Shown: positions 1 through 10,400 of the stretch, piece by piece | Layout: each line of letters starts with the position of its first letter | Numbering within the stretch: position 1 is the first letter of the stretch | Assembly (NCBI GenBank): GCA_900555735.1 | Contig: USMI01000046.1 | Span: forward strand, 1 to 12,004 | Reading direction: 5' to 3' | DNA length: 12,004 nucleotides | Source of the DNA: an uncultured Eubacteriales bacterium | GTDB taxonomy: Bacteria; Bacillota; Clostridia; Oscillospirales; Oscillospiraceae | Made by a program: the position numbers and the translations under genes | Notes under the pieces: generated by a model | Database searches by the model: none | The model's input: only the letters and a program-made list of their open reading frames with translations | Told to the model about the DNA's origin: nothing

Positions 1-299
1 TCTATTGCACCTTCGGGGACATCCTCTCCAACCTGATCTGGTGCGGCATGATGATTTGGCTCTCCTTCTGCGCCATCCGTGGACTGGTCTACGCCAATGG
101 GCAGACAGGCACGGCGCGGAATATGCGGTATTTCCACATCGGCGTGCTGTGCTTTGCCGGTTCGGAATATCTGCTCTGGACGGCGGGCTGCTTCTGGCCG
201 GATACTTCTCCCGCAAGCCCCACCTTCTGGTGTGATATGCTGCTGACGCTTGCGATTCTGGGGCTGCTGCCCGCCACGAGAAAGGCGGTGGATGCATGA
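1..299 (+). CDS. Multi-pass membrane protein, 3' end only (function unknown)
   Basis: The reading frame is open from the window edge (first full codon at base 3) to TGA at 297-299, giving 98 visible residues; the true start lies outside the window. The visible part is strongly hydrophobic, with about three likely membrane spans: around FGDILSNLIWCGMMIW, around FHIGVLCFAGSEYLLW, and around CDMLLTLAILGLLPA. A short basic tail (ATRKAVDA) follows the last span. I do not recognise a family. The stop codon overlaps the start of the PrsW-like gene as ATGA (296-299), so the two are probably translationally coupled and their products may act together in the membrane. No catalytic motif is visible in this fragment. 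The frame is real with good confidence because of the coupling and the hydrophobic pattern; the function is unknown. Confidence 0.75.
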   Translation, partial: YCTFGDILSNLIWCGMMIWLSFCAIRGLVYANGQTGTARNMRYFHIGVLCFAGSEYLLWTAGCFWPDTSPASPTFWCDMLLTLAILGLLPATRKAVDA

Positions 300-925
300 C
301 CTACATCGAAAACATCTTCCTCTGCATGGTGTCCCCCTTACTGGTGGCCGCTTTGTGCATGGGCAGGCGGCAGCTCCGCTTCTTCCTGTTCTGCATGGCC
401 GGGATGGGGGTGTGCCTGCTTTCAGCCTACATCAACACCTTCCTCGCGGCGGTGTGTCAGGCGGACGCCCTTGCCGCCACGGCGGAGATTGCGCCGGTGG
501 TGGAGGAAATGATGAAGCTGCTGCCGCTGATGTTCTATCTTCTGGTGTTCGAGCCGGAGGGCGATAAAATCAAGGCTGCCGCCATCACGGTTGCCCTGAG
601 CTTCGCCACCTTTGAAAACGTGTGCTATCTCATTCAGAACGGCGCAGACCGCTTCTCCTTCATCTTCTTCCGGGGCTTCGGCACGGGAGCCATGCACGTC
701 CTCTGCGGCCTGATCGTGGGCGGCGGGCTTGCATACACATGGCGGCGGACGTGGCTAAAGGTCGCGGGTACCTGCGGGCTGCTGGGCGCGGCGATAACAT
801 TCCATGCCATATACAATCTGCTCATCGCCTACGGCGGCGCGGCGCAGTACATCGCCTACGCCCTGCCGGTGCTGCTGGTGGCGGCGGGAAAGCTGTCCGC
901 TTTCCGCTTATCGCAGAGGAAATAA
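296..925 (+). CDS. PrsW-family intramembrane protease
   Basis: This is a 209-residue polytopic membrane protein. It carries the signature motifs of the PrsW family (MEROPS M82 in its original placement, related to CPBP/Abi proteases): EExxK as E70-E71-M-M-K74 in PVVEEMMKLLP, FEN at 106-108 in ATFENVCYL, a membrane histidine H134 in GAMHVLCGL, and HxxxN as H170-N174 in ITFHAIYNLL. Hydrophobic spans lie roughly at 8-22, 27-52, 74-85, 93-114, 131-147, 156-178 and 185-200. Bacillus subtilis PrsW makes the first cut in the anti-sigma factor RsiW; related proteins cut other membrane substrates. The substrate here is unknown, and no sigma or anti-sigma gene is in the window. The ATG at 296 overlaps the upstream stop (ATGA), with a modest AAAGG at 281-285. 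A terminator follows at 942-976, so this is the last gene of its operon. Family assignment is firm; the biological role is inferred. Confidence 0.88.
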   Translation: MTYIENIFLCMVSPLLVAALCMGRRQLRFFLFCMAGMGVCLLSAYINTFLAAVCQADALAATAEIAPVVEEMMKLLPLMFYLLVFEPEGDKIKAAAITVALSFATFENVCYLIQNGADRFSFIFFRGFGTGAMHVLCGLIVGGGLAYTWRRTWLKVAGTCGLLGAAITFHAIYNLLIAYGGAAQYIAYALPVLLVAAGKLSAFRLSQRK

Positions 926-941
926 CCGAATATTTACTCCC

Positions 942-976
942 TGAGAGCTGCTTTTTGGCGGCTCTCAAATTTTTTT
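942..976 (+). terminator. Intrinsic terminator after the PrsW-like gene
   Basis: A 10-bp stem pairs 942-951 (TGAGAGCTGC) with 958-967 (GCGGCTCTCA), with one T-G wobble and a 6-base loop (TTTTTG). It is followed by AA and seven T residues (970-976). It starts 17 bases after the protease stop codon. The form is a classic Rho-independent terminator on the + strand and separates the protease operon from the surface-protein operon. Confidence 0.88.
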
Positions 977-1022
977 GAAAAATTTTGCGTTTTGGGTGAG
1001 AGTTTTTTCGATTTTTTGTACC

Positions 1023-1030
1023 TATATAAG
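1023..1030 (+). promoter_or_regulatory. Candidate -10 region for the surface-protein operon
   Basis: An AT-rich stretch between the terminator and the next gene contains TATATAAG, a reasonable sigma-A -10 element, about 55 bases before the start codon at 1084. No good -35 sits 16-18 bases upstream; that position is mostly T. A promoter is expected here because the preceding terminator is strong, but the exact element is weakly supported, and an alternative sigma factor could be used. Confidence 0.3.
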
Positions 1031-1065
1031 TGAAAGGGTTTTTATCACAGTTCCAGACAAACCGG

Positions 1066-1073
1066 AAAGGAGG
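1066..1073 (+). promoter_or_regulatory. Ribosome binding site fixing the start of the 117-residue membrane protein
   Basis: AAAGGAGG is a near-perfect Shine-Dalgarno sequence, 10 bases before ATG 1084. It lies inside the longer frame that could start at ATG 1030, which has no comparable site. It therefore selects 1084 as the start. Confidence 0.85.
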
Positions 1074-1083
1074 TTCAAACGAT

Positions 1084-1437
1084 ATGTACGATACCGCAAG
1101 ACGGGTCGCACTCGTCAAGCAGCGGGTGCGGGAAAACACCCGCCGAAGACAGCGGCGCGAGGCAATAAGCCTCTCCGCAGCGTGTATGCTGCTGTGCGCG
1201 GCGCTGATGCAGACAGCGGGTACGGCCGTCGGGCAGGGACAGACAGCCGCATGGGGCGTGTTCGGCGCGATGCTGCTGCGGGAAGACGCAGGCGGCTATG
1301 TGCTGGTGGCTGTCGTCTCCTTTGCCGCGGCGGCGGCGATCACTGCGCTGTGCATCCGGCTCAGAAACAGAGAAAACCAGAAAAAAGACAGGACGGACAA
1401 ACCGAACCGACACGAACAGGAGGAGAAAAGCCAATGA
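1084..1437 (+). CDS. Small two-span membrane protein coupled to the giant surface protein (unknown function)
   Basis: This gene encodes 117 residues. The N-terminus is very basic (residues 1-26, with the cluster RRRQRR at 20-25). It is followed by a hydrophobic span at about 28-48 (ISLSAACMLLCAALM), a short loop, a second span at about 71-92 (GYVLVAVVSFAAAAAITALC), and a charged, lysine/arginine-rich hydrophilic tail (93-117). By the positive-inside rule both ends should be cytoplasmic, with a ~22-residue outside loop. I do not recognise the family. It lacks the Cys/His zinc motif of ZAS anti-sigma factors. AAAGGAGG at 1066-1073 sets the start. The TGA stop (1435-1437) overlaps the ATG of the giant surface-protein gene (1434-1436), so translation is probably coupled and a role in making, exporting or regulating that protein is possible. 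That role is inference from position only. Confidence 0.82.
   Translation: MYDTARRVALVKQRVRENTRRRQRREAISLSAACMLLCAALMQTAGTAVGQGQTAAWGVFGAMLLREDAGGYVLVAVVSFAAAAAITALCIRLRNRENQKKDRTDKPNRHEQEEKSQ
1418..1423 (+). promoter_or_regulatory. Ribosome binding site fixing the start of the giant surface protein
   Basis: A perfect AGGAGG lies 10 bases before ATG 1434, inside the 3' end of the preceding gene. It selects the start that begins a textbook signal peptide. The frame also happens to be open back to 975, but that extension has no such site. Confidence 0.88.
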
Positions 1438-4400
1438 AGAAACGAATACTTAGCATCCTGCTCGTCTGCTGCATGGTGCTGACGCTGCTGCCGACAGCGG
1501 CCTTTGCAGCGGTGAGCGATTCGCTGGGCAACACACCCGAGAAAAATCAGGCGATTTTGGAGCAGCTCTCCGCCCTGACTGGCGGCAGCAGCGACCAGGT
1601 GCTTTCCATGCTGAACGCTTTGGGGCTGCTGGATGAAGACGGCAATTTCAAGGTGGATCAAACCATCACGCTGGACGGCCGGGTGTTGACACTGGCGGCT
1701 GTCATGGAGCTGCTGGAAAATCCCGCCACGGATCTCACCCGCATAGCCGATGTGGATGGGACCCCGGTGGCGCTGGGCGATTTGAAGACCATGATCCAAA
1801 TCGAACAGGAGCTGCAGCGGATCAAGGACACCTATTTCTCCGGCAGGGAGTTTACCGGGGAAGCTCTGGAGAATCTCAACAGCCTGATGGAGCAGTTGGA
1901 GCTGCGGGGCATCAGCTTGCAGTATTCCGCCTCTGCCTCAAAGCCTGAGGGCGTTGAGACGGTGGATATGAGCGGCATGATGAGCCAAACGCTGGGGGAT
2001 CTCGCAAACAACGAATGGAAATCCGGGACTTTTACTGTATACGGCGGAAAACCGGTCGGCTTTTCCTACCGCATTCAAAAAGGCCAGCTCAGCGAGTATA
2101 TCACCGGTGTGGAGGTCTCGATAGGCGAGACGAGTGAGGTCGTCGAGCAAAGCGACGGGTCCTACAAGCTGACCTATGACGTAGGCTCGACTTTCAGTTT
2201 AGGTGCTTGTAAAATCACTGTCAAGGTTAAAACCAAAGGAGGAACCTCAGCCTGGCACGATAATACTTATTCCTATGGCGACCTGCTGGGGATGATTGAA
2301 TTTTACGATGCGGAAAATCTGGTGTTCTATGACGGCGCCGGTTATGCCGACCACTGTCAGCTCAAGCTAATAAAGACGGTTGGCGTCCCCACAATACAAA
2401 CATCAATGACCGCGCCGAACTATGAGGAAAGATACGAAAGCACAACCACAATACAGGGGGATATGTATATTCCTTTGCTGGCAGATAAATACACTGTCGG
2501 CGGCGGTGCCGAAAATCCGGACTTCGTTGCGCTAAGCGATACCATCAGAATTTTGGATGGCGCTCGCAACTCGGTGCTTCCCGCCGGCTCCGACCCATTT
2601 TATCAGCCATACCAAATCGACGCCAGCATCGAGTTTAACTGGAGTACCGAAAAAGCTGCCTATACTGGCGATGCGCCGTATGGCTGGTATAAAGACCAGC
2701 CCTATGCCCCGTTCTATCTGACGGAGTACAAGTTCAATGAAGAATCTCTGGGGCTCAGCAACAACAGAACAAAAGCGCTGAACTGTACGATCAACAAGGG
2801 CGAAACAGTCAGCATCTCCCTGCAGTCTACCACGCAAAACAGAGGGAATCAGCAGTACTGGCTGCCCTTCCGACTGTATATGAAAAGTGTACAGGGCGAA
2901 ATCCTAAATTCCTGGGCCACCACCAAGAACAGCAACGTCACCGCCAGGCTGGTGGACACGGACGCCCCCACCATTCAAAGCGTCACGGCCCCGGCGGGAA
3001 CCTATGCCAGCGGACAGCACGTGCCCATCACCGTTACCTTTAGCGAGTTCGTGGATCTTAGAAACGCCCGCGTGACCATCAACGGCAAAGAGTATAGCGC
3101 CGATGCGCTTTCCATGAACAGCTACGGCGTCACGGCAATGCTCTGGTACCCAGTGCAGGATACGGATGCCACCACGGTCACCGTCAATGGTATGACCGGC
3201 GTGAAGGATGTTTTCGATCATACGCTGGATACCACACACTATCTAAGCGAGCCGATTACCGGCGTTGCGCTGGAGAGCGTCTTGATGCGCAACGCTCCCA
3301 CCGCACTGACCGCCGACTACGCCAACGGCAAGGCATCGTTCATGATGCAGGCCAACATGGCGCCGGCCTACAAGACCGTATACAGCAATTATCACACCCC
3401 GGAAGGCACAGAGCCGAAGGAAGCCCCTTTCCGCCTCGAGCTGAGGTACGACTCCGCGGTTGAACCGATCCATCTGCAGGTCTATCTGGACACAGAGAAG
3501 GAAGCCTTCACCGTTAGCGACTACACAATCGCACCCGCTGCTGTCACCCGCATCTACACGGTGACGCTGCAGGCCAACGAGGGCACGAAAGACGCTCCTA
3601 ACTGGGTGAATGTTCTTCCCCTGACCCGGCAGTTCACGGTGCAAAGGAAAGTTTCCGTGCACACGGTGAACGTCGTCCCGGAAGCGAATGACGCCGACTA
3701 TACGATTTCCCTCGCCGATTCCGCTCGCCCCACGCTTCAGGCCAAGGTTTTGGGGGAAAACGGTGAGCAGGCCAGCTACACCACCGGTAAATGGAGCAGC
3801 AGTGACCGGGACATTGCCACCATCAACGAGGATACCGGCCTTGTTGCCACCACAGGAGCCAAGGTGGGAACCGTCACCTTTACCTTTACGGCGGACAACG
3901 GGACTGAGGAAACTACCGATGATGTGGAGGGCACGTCACAGCCCTATACCGTGACGGCAGGCGATTCCCTGGCACTGGTGATTCCCGGCAGCTCGTCCAT
4001 CGTGACGCGGAAAAATCAGCCCGCCACCGTGCTGTGGAGTTCCAACGCCGCGCTGATGGCACCGGACAAAGATTTCAATTACAAGATTGAACTGTATGAG
4101 GGCAACTATGCGGATGAGGCGGCGCTGAGCGGCCTCCAGCCCGTTGCGACTTATACCGCCGGCAAAGATGAAAACAGCGTGCAGATCCCGGAGAATGTGC
4201 TCTCCATGCTCTCCAACGGCAATACCCCTGCCTACACGGTATTGGTTTCCATGCCGCACCCCAACGCCGAGAGTGAGAATGTCCGCCTGTCGGCACTTGC
4301 CTGGATCATCGTGCAGGCACCGCCTGCCACGGCCAAGCTGACACCGCCCCGGAGCATTTACCTCAAGGATACCGACGGCGCCGTCAATATCGACTGGTCG

Positions 4401-7400
4401 GTGGAAAATGCCACTACCGGTGCCTCTCAACAGCCCACGCTGACCATCACCCGGGTCACAGAGGACAACAACACCACCAAAGTGGTGGACAGTGTGCGCC
4501 TATCCGGCACCTCCGGAAGTTACTCCCTGCCATTACAGAGTGTGCAAGCCGGCAATCTAAAGGACACCTATCAAGTGGTTTTGAGCGTGGAGAATCCTGG
4601 TGAGGAATCTCCCAGCACCGACTCCTTCCCCCTGTATGTCTACGATGCCGACGCACTGAAGGTGCAGGACGACGAAGGAAACACGATTTCTGCACTGACC
4701 ATGGACAATACCTCCAAGGTCAGCGGCAATCTGCCCACCGATACGGCTGGAATTTTGCAGCTGCGCCAGGAGCTGGGGCTGATCGAGTACATCGGCATCA
4801 ACTATGACAAGTACGGTTGGAACTCCTTTAAAGACGGCATCGAGTGGGTCTCCAGCAACAACAATGCCATTTCCGTCAATTACAAGCAGGGCGGACTGTA
4901 TGAGGACATCAGAAACTTCTCCTTTGCTTCCTACCTTCCCGAAACCAAAATGGCGCTGTCCGGCCGGGCCAACGGCACCGCAACCGTCACGGCTACCCAT
5001 GCCGCCACGGGCATGAGTGCCGCCGTACAGGTGACAGCGAAAACGCTGCAAAATAAGTTCTATCTCTTCCAGCTGACGCCTGCAGCGGAAACTACGCTGC
5101 AATACACCGACGGCAAAGGTGTGTCCAAAACGGTCACGACCAACAGTGAAGGCGTGCTGGCGCTTTACGAACCCAACGGAATCGCCAGTGAGGTGTCTCT
5201 GCGGTCCGGCTCCGGCACGGATATTTATCTGGGCACCATCTATAAAGAAAATCTGCGTTCCGGCGAGCGGGATGCCACAAAACTGCAGCTTTATCCCTTG
5301 AATACCTTCAGCCTTCGGCGAGTCGCCCGGGCATCTGTGACGCTCATCACGCCGGGCGGCGATCCGCTGGCGGACAAGCCGGTGACCGTTCGCGGCGGCG
5401 TTTATAAAAACGGAGGCTACTGCGAGACAGCACTGCTGGGCTCCAGGGCAGGAGCACTTGTCAGCGGCATCACCGGCGACACCTATACCACGGATGCGGC
5501 GGGAAATATAACCGTCTATCTGGATTCCACCCAGTTCTGGTCGGCCGAAAAGGGCGAGAGCAGCAACACGGCGCTTTCCGCTCTGGATCAGCTGGAGTAC
5601 ATTCTGGAGATCAGCGCAATTGACGGCGACAGGTACTATCCGCTGCTGCTGACCGTCAACGGCAAGCTGGGCGTGGACGATGTAATGCGCACCGCAGAGG
5701 GCGTTGTCGCTCTGGAGAGCGTGCCGGCGGGGGAGGCAAACAAACCCTTCATTGTGGCGCAAAGCGTTGATTACGGTCTTGCCAACGGTCAGAAGGTGGA
5801 TGTCCGCAGCTCGACCGGAAAGATCGGCCCTAACAGCAGCTTTAAAACAGCAACCCTGCACACCACCATGTTCCTCTGGGGCGAGGATATTGCCAAGGCG
5901 CAGAATTATAGTCTCAAGCTGGCGGACGAATACGGCGTTCTTCCTGCCGCCCAGAGCAGCAGTACCAAGCAGTATCCCTTCTCATCCATCCCCGTAGCGG
6001 AAAACGATCTGACCCTCACCGAGGCCACCATGACCACCTCTGGATGGATCGCCGACGGCAAGGATGTGGGTATGAAAACGCAGCTGAGCCTGAACGGCAG
6101 CCTGCTGCAGGAGAAAATAATGCCCTTCCGGGTCGTTGATCTGACCCGAGTGCCCAAGGTGACAGAGGATGAGCGCGTCACCGGTATTCTGGCGACGATG
6201 AAGGAATCCAGTGGAGTGAGTCAAGTCAACTTTGGTGGAGTGGACGGTAGTAACATTCTCAAGGTGCTGACCGGACGGCTGAGTGATCTGAGCGGTCCGG
6301 TGGACACTTCCGTGTTCAAAATGATCATCACCCCCAGCGAAGATCCCTCCGTGTTCCGTGCCATGATTTGGGCCGGGTACAATACGCTGGAGATGGAGGA
6401 CATGGACTATTCCGAGGACGGCGTGGCGTTGGGCGCGAATGTGCTGACGCAGAACCTGGAAGTGGGTGTGCCCGGTACCGGGGACCTGAGCCAGATGGCC
6501 AAGGGCACCTATGATCCCAAGGGGGAATACAAAGCCAACTCCATAGCCGGCAAGGTCACCAACACGGATCTCAACTTGCAGTTGGAGGGCTTTTACGAAG
6601 CGGAGATCCGCTATAACGCCGAAAAAAAGGAGTGGGAGGTTTTCACCGTAGGCGGCGGATTTACCGCCGGCGTTGGCGTGGGCTTCACCTTCAGCGTGAA
6701 CGCCATGGCTGGCCCCGTGCCGTTGACAGCAACCTTTGAACTGGGCGGCGCCATTCAGCTGGATTTCCGTACCGCAGTGCGCTACGGCCGGCAGGGACAG
6801 GGCACAGAGCTTGCCTGGAGCGATCCCACGGCCACGGCAGTGAATGACTTTTTGACCACGCTGCGTATCAACGCCTATGTCCACGCGTTTGGCGGCATTG
6901 GCTTTGACTATTCGGTCGTGGCGCTGAAGATCGGCCTATTCGGCAATTTGGATGTGGACAGTCAGAATAAGTTCCTTTCCCGCACCTATCTTGCCGACAA
7001 GGCAAAGCGCCAGATCAACGGTCAGGCCCTGGGGATCCAAAGCGAAGTGGGAATCAAATTTGTGGCCACCTTCCTGTTTATCTCCTACGAGGCGGTGATC
7101 GCCTCCGGATCCTTTGGAGCCGCCAAGACTTTTAATGACTGGGGAACGATCGACGACTACTGGAATAGCGCCACCAGTGGGCTGAGCCTTGCCTCGCTGC
7201 GGATGGCGGCGGCCCAGAGCGGAATGCAGGTGACGTCTAGCAGTGCGACGCTCCAAAGCCGGGACTATCTGGAGCAATATGCCCGTACCTGGGGCCAGCC
7301 CCAGCGGCGGATGATGCTGTTCTCTCTGAACTCCCCCAGTGGGCTGGAAAGCATCCAGACCAATGCCAACCCCACATCCTATCCACAGCTCAGCGATGAC

Positions 7401-10400
7401 GGGAAGGTATTGGCCTACATCAACGACGGCAACAGCAGCAGTATTTACGAAAGCCGGGCGCATTTCTCCACCCTCAATGGCGGCGTCTATACTACCTCCA
7501 GGAAAATTGACGATCCCGCAGAGTTCTCCGGCTACGGCGACACGAGCGTTTCTCTGTCCGGCACTGACAGCTTCGCGGCGGCGGCTTGGGTTCGCATGGG
7601 CACCGAGCTACCGGGTAAAGATGCCGGTGATCCCGTGACATTGGAAGAGCAAAACCTGCTGATGAACAGCACGGAGATCGTAGCGTCCGTCTATAACGGC
7701 TCAGCCTGGACCTCCACCCGCCTAACCAACGACGGCACACCGGATCTGGCCCCAGCCACGGCAGTAGGCGGCGACGGCAAGGCCATCGTGTTCTGGCGCA
7801 GCGTCTACACCCCCGCTCCCGTGAGCACTTCGGGCAGCAACAACCTGCTGAACTTCACGACCAGAGATTGTATCATGTACAGTTGCTATGACAGCACTAA
7901 CCGCACCTGGAGCGATGCCAAAATGCTTTATAACGGTGCTACTGGCCGCGTGAAGGCGTTGCAGGCGGCCATGCTGCCCAACGGAACCGCTATGGCGGTT
8001 TACTCGCTGGACCGCAGCGAAACCGGAGAAACCTCCGACTACGAGATCGCCTATTGTACCGTGGCTGCTAACGGAAATCCCGGTACAGCCATGCTGGCGA
8101 CCTGTGACAGCAATCTTGACGAAAACCCCCAGGTCGTTGCAGCCAACTTCGGCAGCGGGGATGACCGATTTGTCATCGGTTGGCACAGTGTCCGAGACGG
8201 CAGCAGTGATATCCAGCTGTTGGCTGTGGACGGCAGCGGCACCATGTCCAACAGCTTCCCCGGCTCTCTGTCTGCCCTGACCAGCAGCGGCAACGCCGTC
8301 GTGGGCGGAGACTTCCGCTTCGCTTCCCTCAGCGGGGGGCATCGCAGCCTCAATGATCTTACCGTCGTCTGGAATGAGACTGTCAATGCCGCCGACGGCG
8401 CGGTAGATCACGGCATTTTGAAGGCGGCCAAGCTGCGCCATGACACAAATACCTACACGCTCTCCGCACCATTGAAACTGGCAGAGCTGCCGAAGCGCAC
8501 GCTGGCTGACCACTTTGACGCCTATGTCAGCGGCCCCAATCAGGTGCAGGCCGCCATTCAGGCCACCCAGTATGACGACAGAAACCCGCAGGTAATCAAC
8601 GGCGTGACCGTTCCGGGTGAGCAAACGATCCTCTATACCGCTACCTCTGATTTTGTCACCGATGCGGTGGCAGTGGAACAGATCGGTGTGGATTATGCAA
8701 CGCTGGCGTTGAACAGCCTGACACCCATTCGCTTTACCATCCGCAACACCGGGCTGAACGATGTGAAAAACCTAATGGTCACGCTTGGCAGCGGGGAAAC
8801 CGCCACCCTTACGGGAACACTGCTGCCCAATGAAAGCACCACCCTTACCGTCTGGCACCGTGTGGGGGACCGCGTGACCGACCCGAGCTATACCATCACC
8901 GCCGCCGGCGGCATCAACGAAAACGGCACAGTGTATCTGGATTATCCCGACATTGGCATCTCGCAAATGGAAGTGATTGCGGAGAGCGCCGGCAAGCGCA
9001 CGGTGCGCATGACCCTCTATAATTCCTCTGCCGCCACGCTGGCCGGCGGAAAGAACCGCGAGGTGAAGCTTGCGTTCTATGCGGATGATCTGCATACCAA
9101 ACATGCAGAGGTAGCCTGTGCCACAAACGGCGTATCGGTTCGCGATAATGAAATCACCATTTCCGAAAACAGCGCCCTCGCCCGCATCGATCAGGGAACC
9201 TTTACACTGGACCTGACCTATGATCTGGGCAGGTATATGAACTCCATTGGCAAAACCGAGATCCCCAATGTGGGTACCTATCTGTACGCCGAGGCGTGGG
9301 CGGAAGGCCAGATCGGTGGAACGGGAAGCAATCAGCGCCTGCCGGAGTATGACGGCAGTGACAGCGAGGCCAGCGCCCATATGACCGGCGCACTGGCCCG
9401 CACCGGAGAGCAGCTGACGATGGATGTGGCACAGGGGAACGACGGCAACGGTCACAGCACCGCCGCCATTACCCTGCGCAACAACTCCCTGCAGTCTCAG
9501 AATAGCGCAGAGCTGGTGGCCACGCTGCTGGATGCTGCCGGGACCGTTCTGGAAACGAAAAAGCCCCGTATTGGCGGTGTCATCCCCGGGGAAACCTTCC
9601 TGACGGAAACCGTCACCTTCTCCCAGCTTGGCACCCGCGTAGTGGTGCGAGCCGCAGTGCCCGGTAATGACCTTCTGACCTTTGAAGGTCTGGCAGTGGG
9701 GCTCGGCGATTTTACCGCCAACGGAACGAACTATACCTATACGCTGCAAAATGATAGCGGAGCAACATCTACGCTAGTCACAGCGGTGTCTGGAAACGGA
9801 GAGCCCGTGAGCATCAACGGACAGGCCCTGTCCACCGGCGGCAGCGCAACCGTTGCCATCCCCAACAGCGGCACAACCGACATTGTCGTGGGAATCGGTG
9901 CTAAAACCTACACGCTGACGATTCTGCGCAATAGCGGCACAGGCGGCAATGAAGGCGGTGGCGGTACGACAGGCGGTGGCGGCGGCAGCAGCGACAGCAG
10001 CTCGCCGAGCTACTCCATCACCGTGGATAAGACCAAGAACGGTACGATCACCGTTTCGCCCAGAAACGCGAGCCACGGCGACACCGTAACCATCACCGCG
10101 ACGCCCGACAAGGGCTACGAGCTCGAAATGCTCAAGGCGCTCGACCGCAGCGGCGACGCGCTGAAGCTCACCGAGAAGAACGGCAAGTACACCTTCAAGA
10201 TGCCCAGCGGCAAGGTCACCATCAAGGCCAGCTTCGTTGAGGAGGTTCCGGAGCAGCTTTTCAAGGATGTTCCTGCGAACGCTTACTACTACGAGGCGGT
10301 CAAGTGGGCGCAGGAGAAGGGGATCACCGGCGGCATCGGCAATGGACTGTTCGGCCCCAACGATCCCTGCACCCGCGCGCAGATCGCCACCTTCCTGTGG

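Noticed and set aside
1030..1083. Alternative start at ATG 1030 for the small membrane protein
   Set aside because: The excellent AAAGGAGG at 1066-1073 lies inside this extension and is correctly spaced only for ATG 1084.
975..1433. N-terminal extension of the giant surface-protein frame back to ATG 975
   Set aside because: The frame is open only by chance. It starts in the terminator T tract, overlaps the 117-residue gene, has no ribosome site, and would bury the clear signal peptide at 1434.
1458..1473. Lipobox in the signal peptide (LLVC or LVCC)
   Set aside because: The residue before the cysteine is Val or Cys rather than Gly/Ala/Ser, the cysteines lie within the hydrophobic core, and a good AFA cleavage site follows.
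4557..5861. 434-residue open frame on the - strand
   Set aside because: It lies fully antisense to the giant gene, and its residues are rich in His, Arg, Gly and Gln as expected of a shadow of GC-rich coding DNA. No ribosome site or recognisable domain was seen. The same holds for the - strand frames at 5982-6884, 7722-8624 and 8772-9749.
6622..6628. Run of seven A in the giant gene as a phase-variation or frameshift site
   Set aside because: Seven A residues are short for slippage, and the codons (GAA AAA AAG) are ordinary. There is no downstream stimulatory hairpin that I could identify.
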